Part shown: positions 35,282 to 47,443 of the stretch, one piece after another
Numbering within the stretch: the stretch's first letter is position 1
How the letters are laid out: each line of letters begins with the position of its first letter
Notes under the pieces: generated by a model
Told to the model about the DNA's origin: nothing
The model's database searches: none
What the model saw: only the letters and a program-made list of their open reading frames with translations
Position numbers and translations under genes: made by a program
Assembly (NCBI RefSeq): GCF_003597395.2
Contig: NC_133773.1
Coordinates: 123,936,799-124,000,798 of the forward strand
DNA from: Chelonoidis abingdonii
Taxonomy: Eukaryota; Chordata; Testudines; Testudinidae
Reading direction: 5' to 3'
DNA length: 64,000 nucleotides

Positions 35282-35570
35282 ATAGATTCCAAGGCCAGAA
35301 GAGACCATTGTAATTGTCTAGTATGCACAGGCCATATAATTTCACCAAGTGGTTCCGGCATCAAGCACATACCTTTTGGATGAACTACAACCTATTTTTT
35401 AGAAAGACATACAATCTTGATTTAAAGTCTTCAAGTGATGTAGAAGCTACTATATCCCCAGGTTAGTTGTTCCAGTGGTTAATTACCCTCCCAGTTAAAA
35501 GAAACATGTGTCTCATTTCTAGTCAGAATTTTCTAGCTTTAGCTTCCAGCCATTGGATCTTGAGTTGGCT
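35282..35570 (-). mobile_element. CR1 LINE 3' region, minus strand
   Basis: TAGATTCCAAGGCCAGAAGA followed by GACCATTGTAATTGTCTAGT and, later, GTTCCAGTGGTTAATTACCC is the reverse complement of a diverged CR1 3' end. Confidence 0.75.
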
Positions 35571-35709
35571 TGTCTTGGGTAGGTGCTGAGCTTTAATAAG
35601 AGTTGCAGAATCAGACCATACGTAATAAAATAGTCTCCAAAAGTTTCGCACCAACTTCAGCCATTTTCATTGTCTCATGCATTGTGGCTCTGAATGATGT
35701 TATTTTGCA

Positions 35710-35947
35710 GCAAAGACTTCAGGTTGGATAGTAGGAAAATGTTTCTAACTCCAAGGATAGTTAAGCACTGGAAAAGATTACCTAGGGAGGTTGTGGAATC
35801 CCCATCCTTGGAGGCTTTTAAGACCAGGTTAGACAAACACCTCTCAGAGATGATCTAGGTATTCTTAATCCTGCCTAAGTGTGGCAGGATGGACTAGAAG
35901 ACATCTTGAGGTCCCTTCCAGACCTACATTTCTATGATTCTGTGATT
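35710..35947 (+). mobile_element. CR1 LINE 3' end, plus strand
   Basis: The segment runs from GCAAAGACTTCAGGTTGGAT through AGGGAGGTTGTGGAATCCCC, GGAGGCTTTTAAGACCAGG and GAGGTCCCTTCCAGACCTAC to the terminus TTCTATGATTCTGTGATT. This is a classic CR1 tail, head-to-head with the copy at 35282-35570. Confidence 0.9.
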
Positions 35948-36198
35948 AAGCCAGTGCATAAATTTAAATATAGGAGTAGTATTATTGTAGTCAATGGGAC
36001 TACTCATGTTTACTCAACTGGGACTTGAATAAATAAAATTAATTGTTTTTTTAAATGTGCGTTGATCACATAGTGTAAGGCCTAATTTATGGAGGAGCTA
36101 GGAATTACGGCAGCTGGGTTAAACATTTCACATATAACCTATCATATTTTTCAAAAAATGTTAACCAGACATGAAAAGGAACTTTTATCAATAAAATC

Positions 36199-36252
36199 TC
36201 TCTCTATATATATTATATTAATAATATAATATCTATGTATGTATATATAATA
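36199..36252. repeat. AT simple repeat
   Basis: TCTCTCTATATATATTATAT runs into further AT-only sequence that is largely self-complementary. Confidence 0.7.
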
Positions 36253-36404
36253 AAAACAAAAGCATAACAGCAAAAAGATTGCGCTCACTGCAATGCATTT
36301 TTATGGAATGAATCAAGAGCCATGTGGTCAGTAGCACTCAACAAGAAGAGTTTCAAGAAGGAGCTTGCAGGCACTAAAAAAAAAAAAAAAAGAAATTGCG
36401 TAAA

Positions 36405-37457
36405 TGTGACATACCAGGCTGTGATCCAGCATCTAGCTCCCAACCTGGATCACTCACAAACATCCACCAGCATGCAGGTGCCCCTGAGTGTCTGAGTGAC
36501 CCTAAGACACTGCCAGTCCCAGATTTCCCCTAAAAAACCCTCTATTCTATTCTGTCCAGCCCTCTCCTGGACAGTCCAGAGACAGTAGGTCTGTTGTTAC
36601 TTAAGGAAACAATACAAAATGCCACCTTAAATGGAGTTATCCAGTCAGTTTAACTTAACATGCTCTATTCGTTCCAGTTGAAGAATAAAACACACGTATT
36701 TAACTACAAAGAGATATATTTTAAGTGAGTACAAGTAATGAGACATAAAAGTTAGAAATAGTTACAAGAAAAATAAAGATACAATGCTTCCTAGTACCTA
36801 ACTTAACAAACTATACTTAATTCAAAGTCAAGTCCTTACCACATCCTTCTAACAGCATTACTGACCAAACTTTTCCAGACAGCACCCCTCCCCCAAAGTC
36901 TAACAGCTGTATCTTTTATCTTAAGTGCAAAGAGGGAGATGGACAGGGAAAGATATAACTTGAGGGGTTTTTGCTCCTCACTTTTATAATTCAGTCACCC
37001 TTTGAAATGAATCTCCCTGAGAGTGACCCCTAGATAAAGTTCTTTCCAACTGAAAGCAAGGTGATACGGAGTCTGGTGTGTGTGTGGGGGGCCGGAGGGG
37101 GGGGAAGTTTGCTAAATTGTTTGTTCAGATCTCTTTGTTCCTACCCCCTTTCCTTGCCAAAGAAATGCTATTTGATAGGTCATGGCCCATCCACTTTGAG
37201 GGCATTGGCTAGGCATCAACTTGTCCTTTGTCTTTGAGAAACAGGTTACCCACTTCCCAAACTTGCCTGGTAACCACACTTGTCATGATTTCAGCTTATG
37301 TTCATAACTTTACATATAGTATTGTTACATACATTTCACCAAGATATTATTGACCAGTGAGTTATTAGTTTTCAAATGATGCCTTACGAGGCATATTTTG
37401 TACAAAGATTATTAAAATAGTATGTAGGGTGTGAATACAGAGGTGCATTCTGTCACA
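36405..37457 (-). mobile_element. Solo LTR, about 1.05 kb, with 4-bp duplication
   Basis: The block begins TGTGACATACCAGGC and ends GCATTCTGTCACA, giving TG...CA ends with TGTGACA/TGTCACA inverted tips. TAAA directly flanks both ends (36401-36404 and 37458-37461). A TATA-like ATTATAAAAG reads on the minus strand near 36982-36990, which suggests minus orientation. No internal retroviral sequence follows, so it is a solo LTR by structure. I infer the element type from ends and duplication only. Confidence 0.65.
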
Positions 37458-37846
37458 TAAACCCATAAATTACCCACTGATGTCATTAATACTGTTATCA
37501 TTGAGACACCAAAGAATAAGTGAGTTTGTTTACTAGTAGACATTGACCCAGTGCAGACTTGGAGTATGTGAAGTTAATTGGCAATTCTCCTGACCATAAA
37601 ACCTCCAGTGGGTTTGGGTTATGATTTTCAAAGGTGACTACTGATTGGCTAATTAATGTTTTCTTAGTATTATTGTAATAGAAACACTATTGAAACATTT
37701 GTTTGGGGAAAGCACATACTGTAGCCATTGGAGAACTGCATACTGTACATAAATTAGATCTGTTTTGCACATAAATTAGGTCTGTTTCCCACAAGTACTG
37801 CACAAGCCTGAATCTGGTTGCAATGTATGCCAGTTACTGGCTACTC

Positions 37847-38173
37847 CAGTGGTTCTCAACCAGGGGTACATCAACTCATCTAGATATTTGCTTAGTTTTA
37901 CAACAGGCTACATAAAAAGCACTAGTGAAGTCAGTACAAACTAAACTTTCTTACAGAGAATGACTTGTTTATACTGCTCTATCTATGGTACATGGAAATG
38001 TAAGTACAATATTTATATTCCAAATGATTTATTGTATAATTATATGGTAAAAATGAGAAACTAAGCAATTTTTCTGTAATAGTGTGCTGCAAGCAAGTAG
38101 TTTTTAAGTGATCTGCAAGACAAATCAGGCTCCTGAAAGGGATACAGTAGTCTGAAAAAGTTGAGAGCCACTG
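37847..38173. mobile_element. Non-autonomous hAT element
   Basis: The ends CAGTGGTTCTCAACCAGGGG and AAAGTTGAGAGCCACTG are inverted. They are flanked by GGCTACTC (37839-37846) and GTCTACTC (38174-38181), matching at 7 of 8. There is no transposase. Confidence 0.85.
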
Positions 38174-39291
38174 GTCTACTCCACACATACCCTGCTGCCG
38201 CCCATTTCACTGGATTTCACAGTAGTTCCACCTGTACTTAGCATCCCTGCTTTGCTCCCAGTTTGCCACTGCCCTCCCTATAGATAAAGATTATTTCCTA
38301 TGTCAACATCTTTTATAGAGTTTTTCCCTATTGTCCAGGGATGTACCTATGTGTTCACTCTGGAGGGCAATAGGTCCGTAATGAAGGTGTTGATGGGAAT
38401 AATAGTTTCCTGCTTAGCAGATTCCCCACACTTGCATTCTAGCTTTGGTTAACAGAAGTGCTGTTACAGTTAAATGTATTCGCTAGTGGGACAGTTGAAC
38501 TTTACATGAAATGGCATCCTAGTAGGCCTGTGTTTTCATACCATATGGTGGTAGGAACGACAAGGATTTAAAAAAACATGTAATTTCATTAGGGTAACAA
38601 GACTGCCACTTGAGCAGTCTTTTTATGACATGTTTAATGGTCCTGCCATATGGATGACTTGTAAAAAGAAAAAAAATGGAAGGCTAGATGAGGAAAAGAA
38701 CACATACATCTGGCAGGAGATATCCATTATACTGCAAGTGCTTACAGACTTAATACTGGTTCTGAATAGTGTGTGCTTATGGAGAGAGATAATTTAAGGC
38801 TGCATTCATTTTTACCTAGCTTTGCAGCTTTCAGAATGAATTTCATTTTGAATAAAGATGAGGCAGGCCTTGGGATATTGCTTCATTGATTTGTTCCATA
38901 GGGGGAATGATAATGCTGTAAACTGGGCAATGTAATTTGGCAATTATTATTATAACTATTATCATTTAACATTTATGCCGCAGCAGTTCCTAGAAGTCCC
39001 AGTGAGGCCAGAGAGTGATGAATGCTATATAAATATATTGTAAGAGTCAGTCACTGCACCGAGGATTTACAGTCTATAGCTAAGTGACATACAAAGGATG
39101 AGAGAAATACTCAAATCTATGCGTTTTCTATGAAGAGATACATTTGCTTTTTTTGTCATAAATATATAAAGCAAAAGTCAGTTGTCCCCAACCGCTGCTC
39201 AACCTAGGCATGATGCCAGAGGTAGGTATTGATGAGGGATCTAAAGCAGGAAAGGGAAGTGGCCTTTCTGATCAGTTTGGTGAGGAATTTC
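38174..39291. other. Intergenic, nothing recognised
   Basis: This is AT-rich, unique-looking sequence with no ORF, repeat array or transposon end noted. Confidence 0.4.
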
Positions 39292-39540
39292 GGCCTTGTC
39301 TACGTTGCAGGGTAAGTTGATGTAAGTTACACAAGTTAAGTTATGTAATGAAAGTCAATGTAGTTTACATCGACTTACTGCAATGTGTACAGTGCATTAA
39401 GTCAGCGGGAGACGCTCTCCCATTGACATAGCTACCGCAGCTCATTGAGGTGGAGTACTGAAGTCAACAGGAGAGCGCTCTACTACTGACTTACCGCATC
39501 TTCACTGACTTTTTGTCTAGCCTGCAGTGAAGACAAGCCC
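39292..39540. mobile_element. Harbinger-like MITE with TTC duplication
   Basis: The ends GGCCTTGTCTACGTTGCAGG and CCTGCAGTGAAGACAAGCCC are inverted and flanked by TTC at 39289-39291 and 39541-39543. The interior has GTAAGTTGATGTAAGTTACA and GAGACGCTCTCCC as in related copies. Confidence 0.75.
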
Positions 39541-39654
39541 TTCATGTGTAAGAAGCCAAGTGGAAGAAGGTACAAAGATGATGGCATGTGCAGCTGACAA
39601 ATGGATGGGGTAGGATGGTATCGTTGGCGGATTGGAGGATTTGATTAGAGACAA

Positions 39655-40420
39655 GTGGCTAATTAGAGGCACAGTTATAAAAGGCCTTGAAGGTGAGGAT
39701 AAGAAGTTTAAATTTGCTGCCAAGAAAGGGATTCACAGAGATGGATGATGTCAGAGCAATAGGCAAGGGTGATTTATCAGCTGTGTTTTGTATAGACCAG
39801 AGATGGTTATGTAGGTTTTGTGTACAAGTGTATGAATAACCAGTTTTACAGTTCAGTGCTTGAACCAAAACAATGGGAGGCAGGGAGGGAAGTTTCAAGT
39901 CAACCTGAAATGAAAAAGTAAATAAAATATAATACGTGTTTCAGGTTAGACTGTATGTTTTGGTTTTGGTCAAGCAGAATGCTTTGTTTAATTTTCAAGG
40001 ATTTTTTTAACCTTAAAAAAAATTGAAGCAAAAGTTTAAATGAAAAGGTTGTTTTGTTCATTTTCCGCCAAAATAATCTGGCAAATCTGCTGTGAATTCA
40101 CAAACTAATTTTATTGACCTGAATGTTCTTTTTTTGGTGGAAATTTGGTTTGGCCTAATAATTTCACTCAGCTGTAGTCTTGAGAGAATAAGATTACAGT
40201 TATCAAGGCAGGACATGCTGAGGGGTTGGATGAGAGTTTTAGCTGCTTGGACAGAAGGCAATGGGTAGATCTTAGAAATCTTCTTATGGAGGAAGCCGTG
40301 ACAAGATCTGGATACAGCTTCATTTGAAGGAAGTGAACATAGCAGAATAGGAGGAGGAAAGTGTAAACCTGTAGAGGACAAAGGTTGTGGGATTTTCTCC
40401 AGAGGTGCACAGTGGCTCAA
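39655..40420 (-). mobile_element. L2-type LINE relic, RT C-terminal region
   Basis: The minus strand reads ISKIYPLPSVQAAKTLIQPL followed by SCLDNCNLILSRLQ at 40420-40190. Past an interruption of A/T-run repeat (about 39905-40160) it reads GSKFKLLILTFKAFYNCAS. These match, in order, the L2/jockey RT tail features IRP-LS-EAAKTLVQALV, SRLDYCNSLLAGL and FKLL-LTFKALHGLAP. The copy is heavily mutated. Confidence 0.65.
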
Positions 40421-40595
40421 GGGAAGAGGTGGAAGAGACAGATGTGGAAACACTCAATAGTCCCGGCAGATGAGGTCTGAAGGGACAGAATTTGTAGAGG
40501 AAATAAGAGTCAAAAAAGCTTAGGATGCAGGAGAGAGGAATGAAGGGATTCTACCACAGCAAGCATAAAAGAGAGCAGTGAAGATGAATTACTAA

Positions 40596-40872
40596 GGGCA
40601 TGTCTACACATACAGTGCGGTGGCAGCACAGCTGTACTGATGCAGCTGTGCTGTTTGAGTTTATCTAAGGAAGATGCTCTATGCAGACAGGAGAGAGCTC
40701 TCCCATCAGCATAATAAAACCACCTTCACGAATGGCAGAAGCTCTCCTGCCAACATAGTGCTGTGCACATGAGCGCTTATGTTAGTGTAACTTACGTCAC
40801 TCAGGGAGTGGTTTATTCACACTCTTGAGTGACATAAATTATGCTGACATAAGCTGTAGTGTAGACATAGCC
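40596..40872. mobile_element. Harbinger-like MITE
   Basis: The ends GGGCATGTCTACACATACAG and CTGTAGTGTAGACATAGCC are inverted. The flanks could be TAA/TTA, or ACT/ACT if the ends are extended by two bases. The interior is partly palindromic (GCAGCACAGCTGTACTGATG and on). Confidence 0.65.
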
Positions 40873-40875
40873 TTA

Positions 40876-42460
40876 CTTACTTGACTTATGCATCTGTATT
40901 CCATGTGGGGGAGTCTTCACCACTGTTTTCCACCTTTGGCAGTATTTTGCTGGAAAGCTGAGCAATAGCATAAGTTTCTGTTATGGCTTTACTTTTTTTT
41001 TAAACAGCAGAGGGCTGTTAACCCACTCCCAAGGGAAAATGGGGAGAGCTAAAAGCCATCAAAGAAGTTGCAGGTATTGACAGACAGGAATACTCAGAAG
41101 GGCTCAATAGTAGGGGGTCAAGAGGCAATGCTGAGACGAAGTGATCATGAAAAAGAAGGAACTTAAGGTGATTCATTGTTAAGTGGGGAATAATATTTCT
41201 GAATTCATTGTGGAATCCAGTTAAGCAATTCTGTTTTCAGTTCCCTTGAGGTATAATTGCTACTCTTTGCACTTTTTTACTAGGTGAATTCATTAAAAAG
41301 AAAGACTAATAGCATAGGCTTGAGCTATACAACGCATGAGCAGATGTTCTGCAACCTCTCATCTGTAATTCTGACAATTCACCTGGCTTGTCAATTGTGA
41401 CCTGGTGTAACAGCTCTGAACTTTCACTGGTGTACTTCTCTTAAACACAGATTTCATGTTGTGCTGGATTGTGTGATGATTTTGCAATGCAGACAAATGA
41501 GGAATACGGTTAGCCTCGTGAATTCATTTCTAATAGTTACCAAACATGGGATTTTAGGTCCCTAGAGGTGATCTGCCCCCCAACACAAAAATTGGGCTGC
41601 TTTAAAAAAAATTTGACAAAAAGCAATCCAGCATTTAATCACTTTTGACATATCAATAACTATATATTAAGCCTTGACAAATGACTTTGGCATGTAAATT
41701 ATTCTGCAGAAGGATTTTCATTGTGCATTCCCATTGATTTTGCATGTTCTAAATATACACAAAACCTTTGACATGAAGCTGTCTTCAAATGATGCTTTGT
41801 CCCTCTCCATGGATGGAAAACATTCAGCAGGGGTTAGGCTAGTCACAGAAAAGGTTATCAAAGCCATACTATTCCTTTCCAACCCATCACCTATGCAGCT
41901 CAGGTTAATAGCTCCAGGTTTAACAAGATTTTGCTTCTAGATATAATGCAGCATTGTCCAAGACCACTGCCCACATGGAAAAAACCTCATCAAATGGAAT
42001 TATGAACTTATTCATGCATATTCTTAATATCTTTTAAAATGAATTGTTTCTAATGCTGTTCTAACATCCTAAAAGCCATTAATAAAGGTCCTGGCCTCAG
42101 AATCTGTTCAAGAAAAGCTTAGACCCCTATCAAACTATATGAATGGATCTCCACTAAGAGGAGTATTCAGTGGGAAACAATTTGCCTCAAAAGACGGTGC
42201 CATAATGACAGCCAGTAAAGCAATGGGAAAGCAATACGGAATATGTCAAAAATAAGCATATGCATTTCTGAAGAGAGTTTGGGGAGTAATGAATGGAAGT
42301 TTCCTGTGTAACAGGAATAAGGAAAATCTGTCATATGCAACAGCACATAATTCTATCACTTAACACAATTTAATATTTCTGACTTCAAGCAGGGTTTAAA
42401 CAGCATGCAGTAAATAAGGCATGGGGCCACGCATTGAACAATGAGTAGATAACACATTTT
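40876..42460. other. Intergenic, nothing recognised
   Basis: This is AT-rich, unique-looking sequence. The 68-codon ORF at 41734-41940 shows no motif. Confidence 0.4.
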
Positions 42461-43310
42461 TTCATAGCTTCTAAGGTCGGAAAGGACCATTGTGATCAGA
42501 TAGCTCTAACTTCCTTTACAACACAGGGCACAGGATTTCCCTGAATTAATTCCTGTTTCAACTAGAATATATCTTTCAGAAAAACATTGAATCTTGATTT
42601 TAAAATTGCCAGTGGTGGAGAATTCACTGCATGCCTTGGTAAATTGTTCCAACAATTAATTACCCTCACTGTTAAACATGTGTGCCTTATTTTTAGCCTA
42701 GATTCAAATACAGATATTTATAGACAGTGATCAAGTAACCCATTAACCTTGTCTTTGGTAAACTAAATAGATGGAGCTCCTTGAATCTAGCACTATAAGG
42801 CACATTTTCCAATCTTTTAATCATTCATGTGGCTCTTTTCTGAACCCTTTCCAATGTATCAACATCCTTCTTGAATCGTGGGCACCAGAAGTGAACACAA
42901 TATCTCAGTAGCGGTCACAGCAGTGCAAAATAAAGAGAGAGTATAACTTAACTAATCCTTCTTGAGATTCCCGTTTATACATCCAGGGATGATATTTTGG
43001 TCTCGTTTGGAGCTTATCTTCAGATGATTATTCATTATGTTCCCTGAATCCTTTTCAGAGTAGCTGCTTTCAAGGATAGAGTTCCCCGTCTTGTAAGCGT
43101 GGCCTACATCCTTGATTCCCAGATGTATGACTTTACTTTTGGTCATATTAAAACACATATTGTTTGCTTGTGCCCAGGTTATCAGGTGATTCAGATTTCT
43201 CTGTGTCAGTTATCTGTCCTCTTCTTTATTAAGTATTCCCCCAGTCTTTATGTTATGTGTACATTTTATCAGTAATGATTTTATATATTTTCCAAATAAT
43301 TGATAAAAAT
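42461..43310 (-). mobile_element. CR1/L3-type LINE relic, minus strand
   Basis: It begins TTCATAGCTTCTAAGGTCGG then AAAGGACCATTGTGATCAGA, the reverse complement of a CR1-type terminus. It continues through ATGTGGCTCTTTTCTGAACC, ATCAACATCCTTCTTGAATC and CACCAGAAGTGAACACAATA, the usual order in CR1/L3 elements. The right boundary is approximate. Confidence 0.75.
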
Positions 43311-43353
43311 GTTACATTTTGAATATCTGCTTTTAATGTAGTTTTTTTGTGTG

Positions 43354-44010
43354 TGTGATATGAGGTGTTCACTCCACGCAGGATTAGAGAGGGTTAAGGT
43401 GGCCAGGTAGGTCAATTAACTGCCCACGCTGCACCTGGAAGAGTAGCCAGGGAGCAGGAAGTAGATTAAAGGAGGCTCAGCTGGGCAGAAGTAGGCAGGG
43501 CCTATAAAGGTCCAGGAACTGAGAACAGACAGTGCTGCTGGGGAAAAGGGAAGTTACTCCCTGGGAAGAGCTAAGAGGGAGGAGGGAGTTGGTTTGGAAC
43601 AGGTGCTCCCAGAAAAGGGAGGAGATCAGAAGAGCAGGAAGCAGTGAGGGCTGAGAGGGTAGACTCAGAATTGCTGAGCTGAGCGTCCCTGGACTGGAAC
43701 CCAGAATAGAACGCAGGCCTGGGTTCCCCAACTCGCCACTGGGGAAGTGGTACCATCAGGGCAGCACAGGAGAAGACTGCCTGGAATGTTTGCAGAACAA
43801 CAATTTGGGTAACCCCAAAAGGGGAAAACACAGATGGTGACCCAGCTGGAGGGCTGAGACATGAAGAGGATGCTGAGGTTCCTGGAGTGAGGCAGGTTCA
43901 CAGGTCAAGAGGATGACGGGAGAGACACCACTGAAGAGGGCAAACCAACTAGCAGAGCTAATCCCAAGGATGGCCAGCAGGAGATGCCACTGCAGTGAGT
44001 AGACCCTGTG
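43354..44010 (+). mobile_element. Putative LTR or LTR-like repeat with TATA box
   Basis: The block starts near TGTGATATGAGGTGTTCACT and is purine/GC-rich relative to its flanks. It contains CTATAAAG at 43502-43509 followed by CCAGGAACTGAGAACAG, like a U3/R junction. I recognise the start and promoter region as a turtle repeat that behaves like an LTR. The right end, near ACCCTGTGACGG, is uncertain. The minus-strand ORFs crossing it are not genes. Confidence 0.4.
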
Positions 44011-45060
44011 ACGGTGTGTAATACATGTATGGAAGGGAAACTTCCATCCTGGGTGAAGGAAATGGACAAGTCTTGTTCTTTGTTTGAATGACTTGTTCCA
44101 TTGTGGCTTAGAAGTGGTTAAATGCAAGAAGAGTGAATGTGGAGGAGCCATTTGTGACAGATATTGCAACCACGTGCAATATCTTTGGGGATTATATTGT
44201 GTTAAGTTTGTACGTCACTGTGGGCCAGGGATTGTATGCACTTCAGTAGGGAGAGTTATCACAGCTCCTCCAGGAACCAAAAACTGTAGGAGCTGAATTA
44301 TTTAGGTTGTAAACATCTCCAGAGAGATGCTAAACACCTGGGAAGGCTTCAGCATACTGGTTCAAACCTAGTTTTCTGAGATCAACAGACAAAGAAAGGG
44401 CTTTTCATATAAAACGTCTGGGTTTAAACTGCCTCAGGGCCTTCTTTCTGATTCAGCAAACACATAGGACTTCCTATCCAAGGGAAACCCCAATCCTAGC
44501 AGAAGGTTTGGAAAGACTTTGGCCTACTAAGGCCCCATAAGACTGATGAGGAACCTCTGGTAAGCTTTTAGCATGTGCATAGAAACTTTTATTGTTTTTA
44601 TGTTTTATGTTTTCACTGTAATGCTTTTACCTTAAGAGTAAATGTACTTGCTAGAAAGAGCTGTGTGATAACTTATAGCTGTTGGCAATACACAGTTCAT
44701 AGCCCTCAGAGAGAAAGCAACACACAGATGCTGCCCATTAGGCAAACTAGCTTGCAGGCAATATCGTAGTAAGGTGCAACCTTTAAACCCTTATTCAGAA
44801 GGGAATGGGTCAAGCTCCCTGCCCAGAGACAGCTGATGACTGAAGACCTGAGACCTGACTGGGCACTCTTGGAGTGGACCATGGAGGGGAACAGAAGTGC
44901 AATCATCCTGACACAGTGACAACCAAAGCTCTTCCACAATTTTTAGAGTAGCTAAGAAGATGGCTGAAGCTGGCGTTCGGTCATGAATCTGAAATGTAAT
45001 GATGCTGAGGTGTTGAAAAAATTGCCTCCTATGATGGCAAAAATAATTTAGGGTAAAGTT
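44011..45060. other. Intergenic, nothing firmly recognised
   Basis: Possible continuation of the LTR-like element on its left side. ORFs such as 44084-44296 and 44791-45066 carry no recognisable domain. Confidence 0.3.
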
Positions 45061-45106
45061 TTCCAAAGGTCCTAAGTGCCAATTTCAAATGTAACTTAGG
45101 TCCAGA

Positions 45107-45212
45107 TTTTTAAAGATATTTAGATGCCTAAAGATGCAGATAGGTGCCGAGTGGTAAAAGCACCTGGCACAAGGCACTCATCTGCATCTTTAGGTATCAA
45201 ACACCTTTAAAA
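45107..45212. repeat. Long hairpin: 40-bp arms, 24-nt loop
   Basis: Arm 45107-45148 pairs with arm 45173-45212. The uninterrupted core CCTAAAGATGCAGAT is identical in both when one is reverse-complemented. It lies in a broader palindromic MITE spanning about 45061-45297. Confidence 0.8.
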
Positions 45213-45298
45213 TCCCGCCTCTTCGGAGCTTAAACCCCACTGACTTTCAATGAGACTTAAGTGCCTCAGCGCCTAAGTCACTTCTGAAAATAAGACTT

Positions 45299-45608
45299 GG
45301 TTATATCTATACACCAAAAAAACCCATCCGGAAAAAATAAACAAAAACGCCAAAACCCAAACCTGCAGCAGTGAGTCTTGAAATCTGGGTCAACTGACAT
45401 GGGCTTGTAAGGCTCATGCTATAAGGCTAAAAATAGCAATGTAGACATTTGGGCTGGGGCTGCAGCCTCTGAGACCAAGAGAGGAGGCAGGGTCTCACAG
45501 CAGGAAAATCTACTCTGCTATTTTTAGCCCTGTTGTGTGACACTGAGTCAGTTGACCCAGGTTCTGAGACTCTCTACTGCAGAATTTATTTTGCAGTGTA
45601 GATATACC
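45299..45608. mobile_element. Harbinger-like MITE
   Basis: The left end GGTTATATCTATACACC is inverted relative to GCAGTGTAGATATACC at the right. GGGTCAACTGACATGGG inside faces TGAGTCAGTTGACCCAGG. Confidence 0.6.
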
Positions 45609-47090
45609 TCAAACACTTTTGAAAATTCTACCCATAGTTCACAGTATCTCAAATCCAATAGTTTCCAATTTGCAACATGCTAGGTCAACTGGAAGGTGTA
45701 ATTTGAAAGGCACTATTAACAGAGATAGCATAAGTTGCCACTCTAAAGTATCTTTCTTGCTGTCTATCAGGCATTCTGCAGAACAAAAGATGGTTATTGC
45801 GCTGCCAGGGAATTAAGTAAGTACAAGATATTTATGAATTCTTACAATACATTTGTGTTTGAGATGGGGTTGCTGGTCATTTTACTTTGTGAGTTGTTTC
45901 CCAGTGTACTATTGTGTTATGTGCTACTGTTATTGCATCTTTCAGTAAAATATAGCTAATCAGCTGTATGAAGCTTGTAATGAGATTTCCCTGTTTCGCA
46001 AGCAAAAAAAGGAAGTAAAGAGTGTTAAGTTTCTTTAATAAATCACATAGAGGGCAAATCATAGAAGCTAGACAAGGATAATAAAAGTGTATGATTGACA
46101 GCTGACAGAATGCCAGTGAAATTTTTTCTCTCCCTTAGGATATTGTTTTTGTAAAATTTCCCTATTTTATACTTTACAGAACTAGAGCTTTTTCTTTTGT
46201 TCTGTATTATTTTTTGAACTTGTCAATTGCACTTGAAAATAAGGTGGATGGACCCAGTAATGAAATGTAAACAACAGCTCCAGGTTTATTTTTCTCTTTG
46301 TGGTGTTTTGGCGATGTTTTTGCTCATGAAGGTTAACAAAGTACAATAGCAGCCTCAATCGCTTCTTAAAGGACATTGAACCAAATTCTGCTCTCTCATA
46401 TACCAGTGCAACCTCCCAGTTTCAGCTTTATTACCCGGATACGTATGTGATATTCAGTTAAATTTAAAGCACAGCTGTCCTCTGAAAAGTGACCATAAAC
46501 TGGTAGAATGAGGTTCCCTGATTCTTGTGTCCAATATCAAATTTGCTCAGACATATTTTTTCTAGTTACCAGTCCTACAAACTGATCAATGGGCTCTGAG
46601 AGTCAAGCTAGTGTAGTTCAGCCTTATTCAGCATCACTGCCTAGTGAAGTTTCTAGAGGCTCCAATAATATTTGTGTAGCTTGCAACTCAATTGTCATCA
46701 TAGATCAAAAAGTATGAGGGAGGACAGAATTTGACCGCACAATTGGAATTTAGTCACACTGTGTATGATGAGTGAGCCAGAATAACCTGCTTTCCCATAG
46801 CTATGTTGGGCCTGCAATACTGAAAAGAGTCAAAAGAAGTCAAAACAAACATTTTGCCACTAAAGTAAGCAGATATGACTATGTACTCTGACTGGGCAGA
46901 TCCACTGAATTAGTAGATGCCATTTGTACACAGTCATTTTCTGAAAATAAGTCTGTTTTTAAACCTCACTTTTCCACTTTGTGTCCAATAACTCCATATT
47001 AAATTTGCTCAGTTTGGAAACAAAATTTACCACCAGTTCTGCAAACTAAACCAACAATCCATAAGTAAAATGGACATATTCGGTTTTGCA
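45609..47090. other. Intergenic, nothing recognised
   Basis: This is AT-rich sequence lacking transposon ends and coding signals. Confidence 0.4.
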
Positions 47091-47092
47091 TA

Positions 47093-47441
47093 CAGTAGAT
47101 CCTCACAGTTAAGAACTCCTGGGGGATGGAGATTTATGAACATTTCAGTTACGAACACTCTGAACAAAAGATTATGACTGTTCTTTCAAAGTTTACAAAT
47201 GAACAGTGACTTAATACAGCTTTGAAACTTTATTATGCAGAAGAAAAATGCTGCTTTTCCTTTTTTTTAATAGTTTACATTTAACACAGTCACAGTACTG
47301 TGCTGAATTGTATTTGCAATTATTGGGGTTTCTTTTTTTGGTCTCTGCTGGTGCCTGATTGCTTACTTCTGGTTCCAAAGGAGATGTTTCATTGACTGGC
47401 CGGTTTGTAACTCTGGTGTTTGTAACTTTGAGGTTCTACTA
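47093..47441. mobile_element. Tigger/pogo-like MITE with TA duplication
   Basis: The ends CAGTAGATCCTCACAGTTAA(GAAC) and (GTTT)GTAACTTTGAGGTTCTACTA are inverted repeats of about 24 bp, flanked by TA at 47091-47092 and 47442-47443. The TA target and the CAGTAGA-CCTC start are those of Tc1/mariner Tigger-type elements. The interior is AT-rich and non-coding. Confidence 0.8.
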
Positions 47442-47443
47442 TA

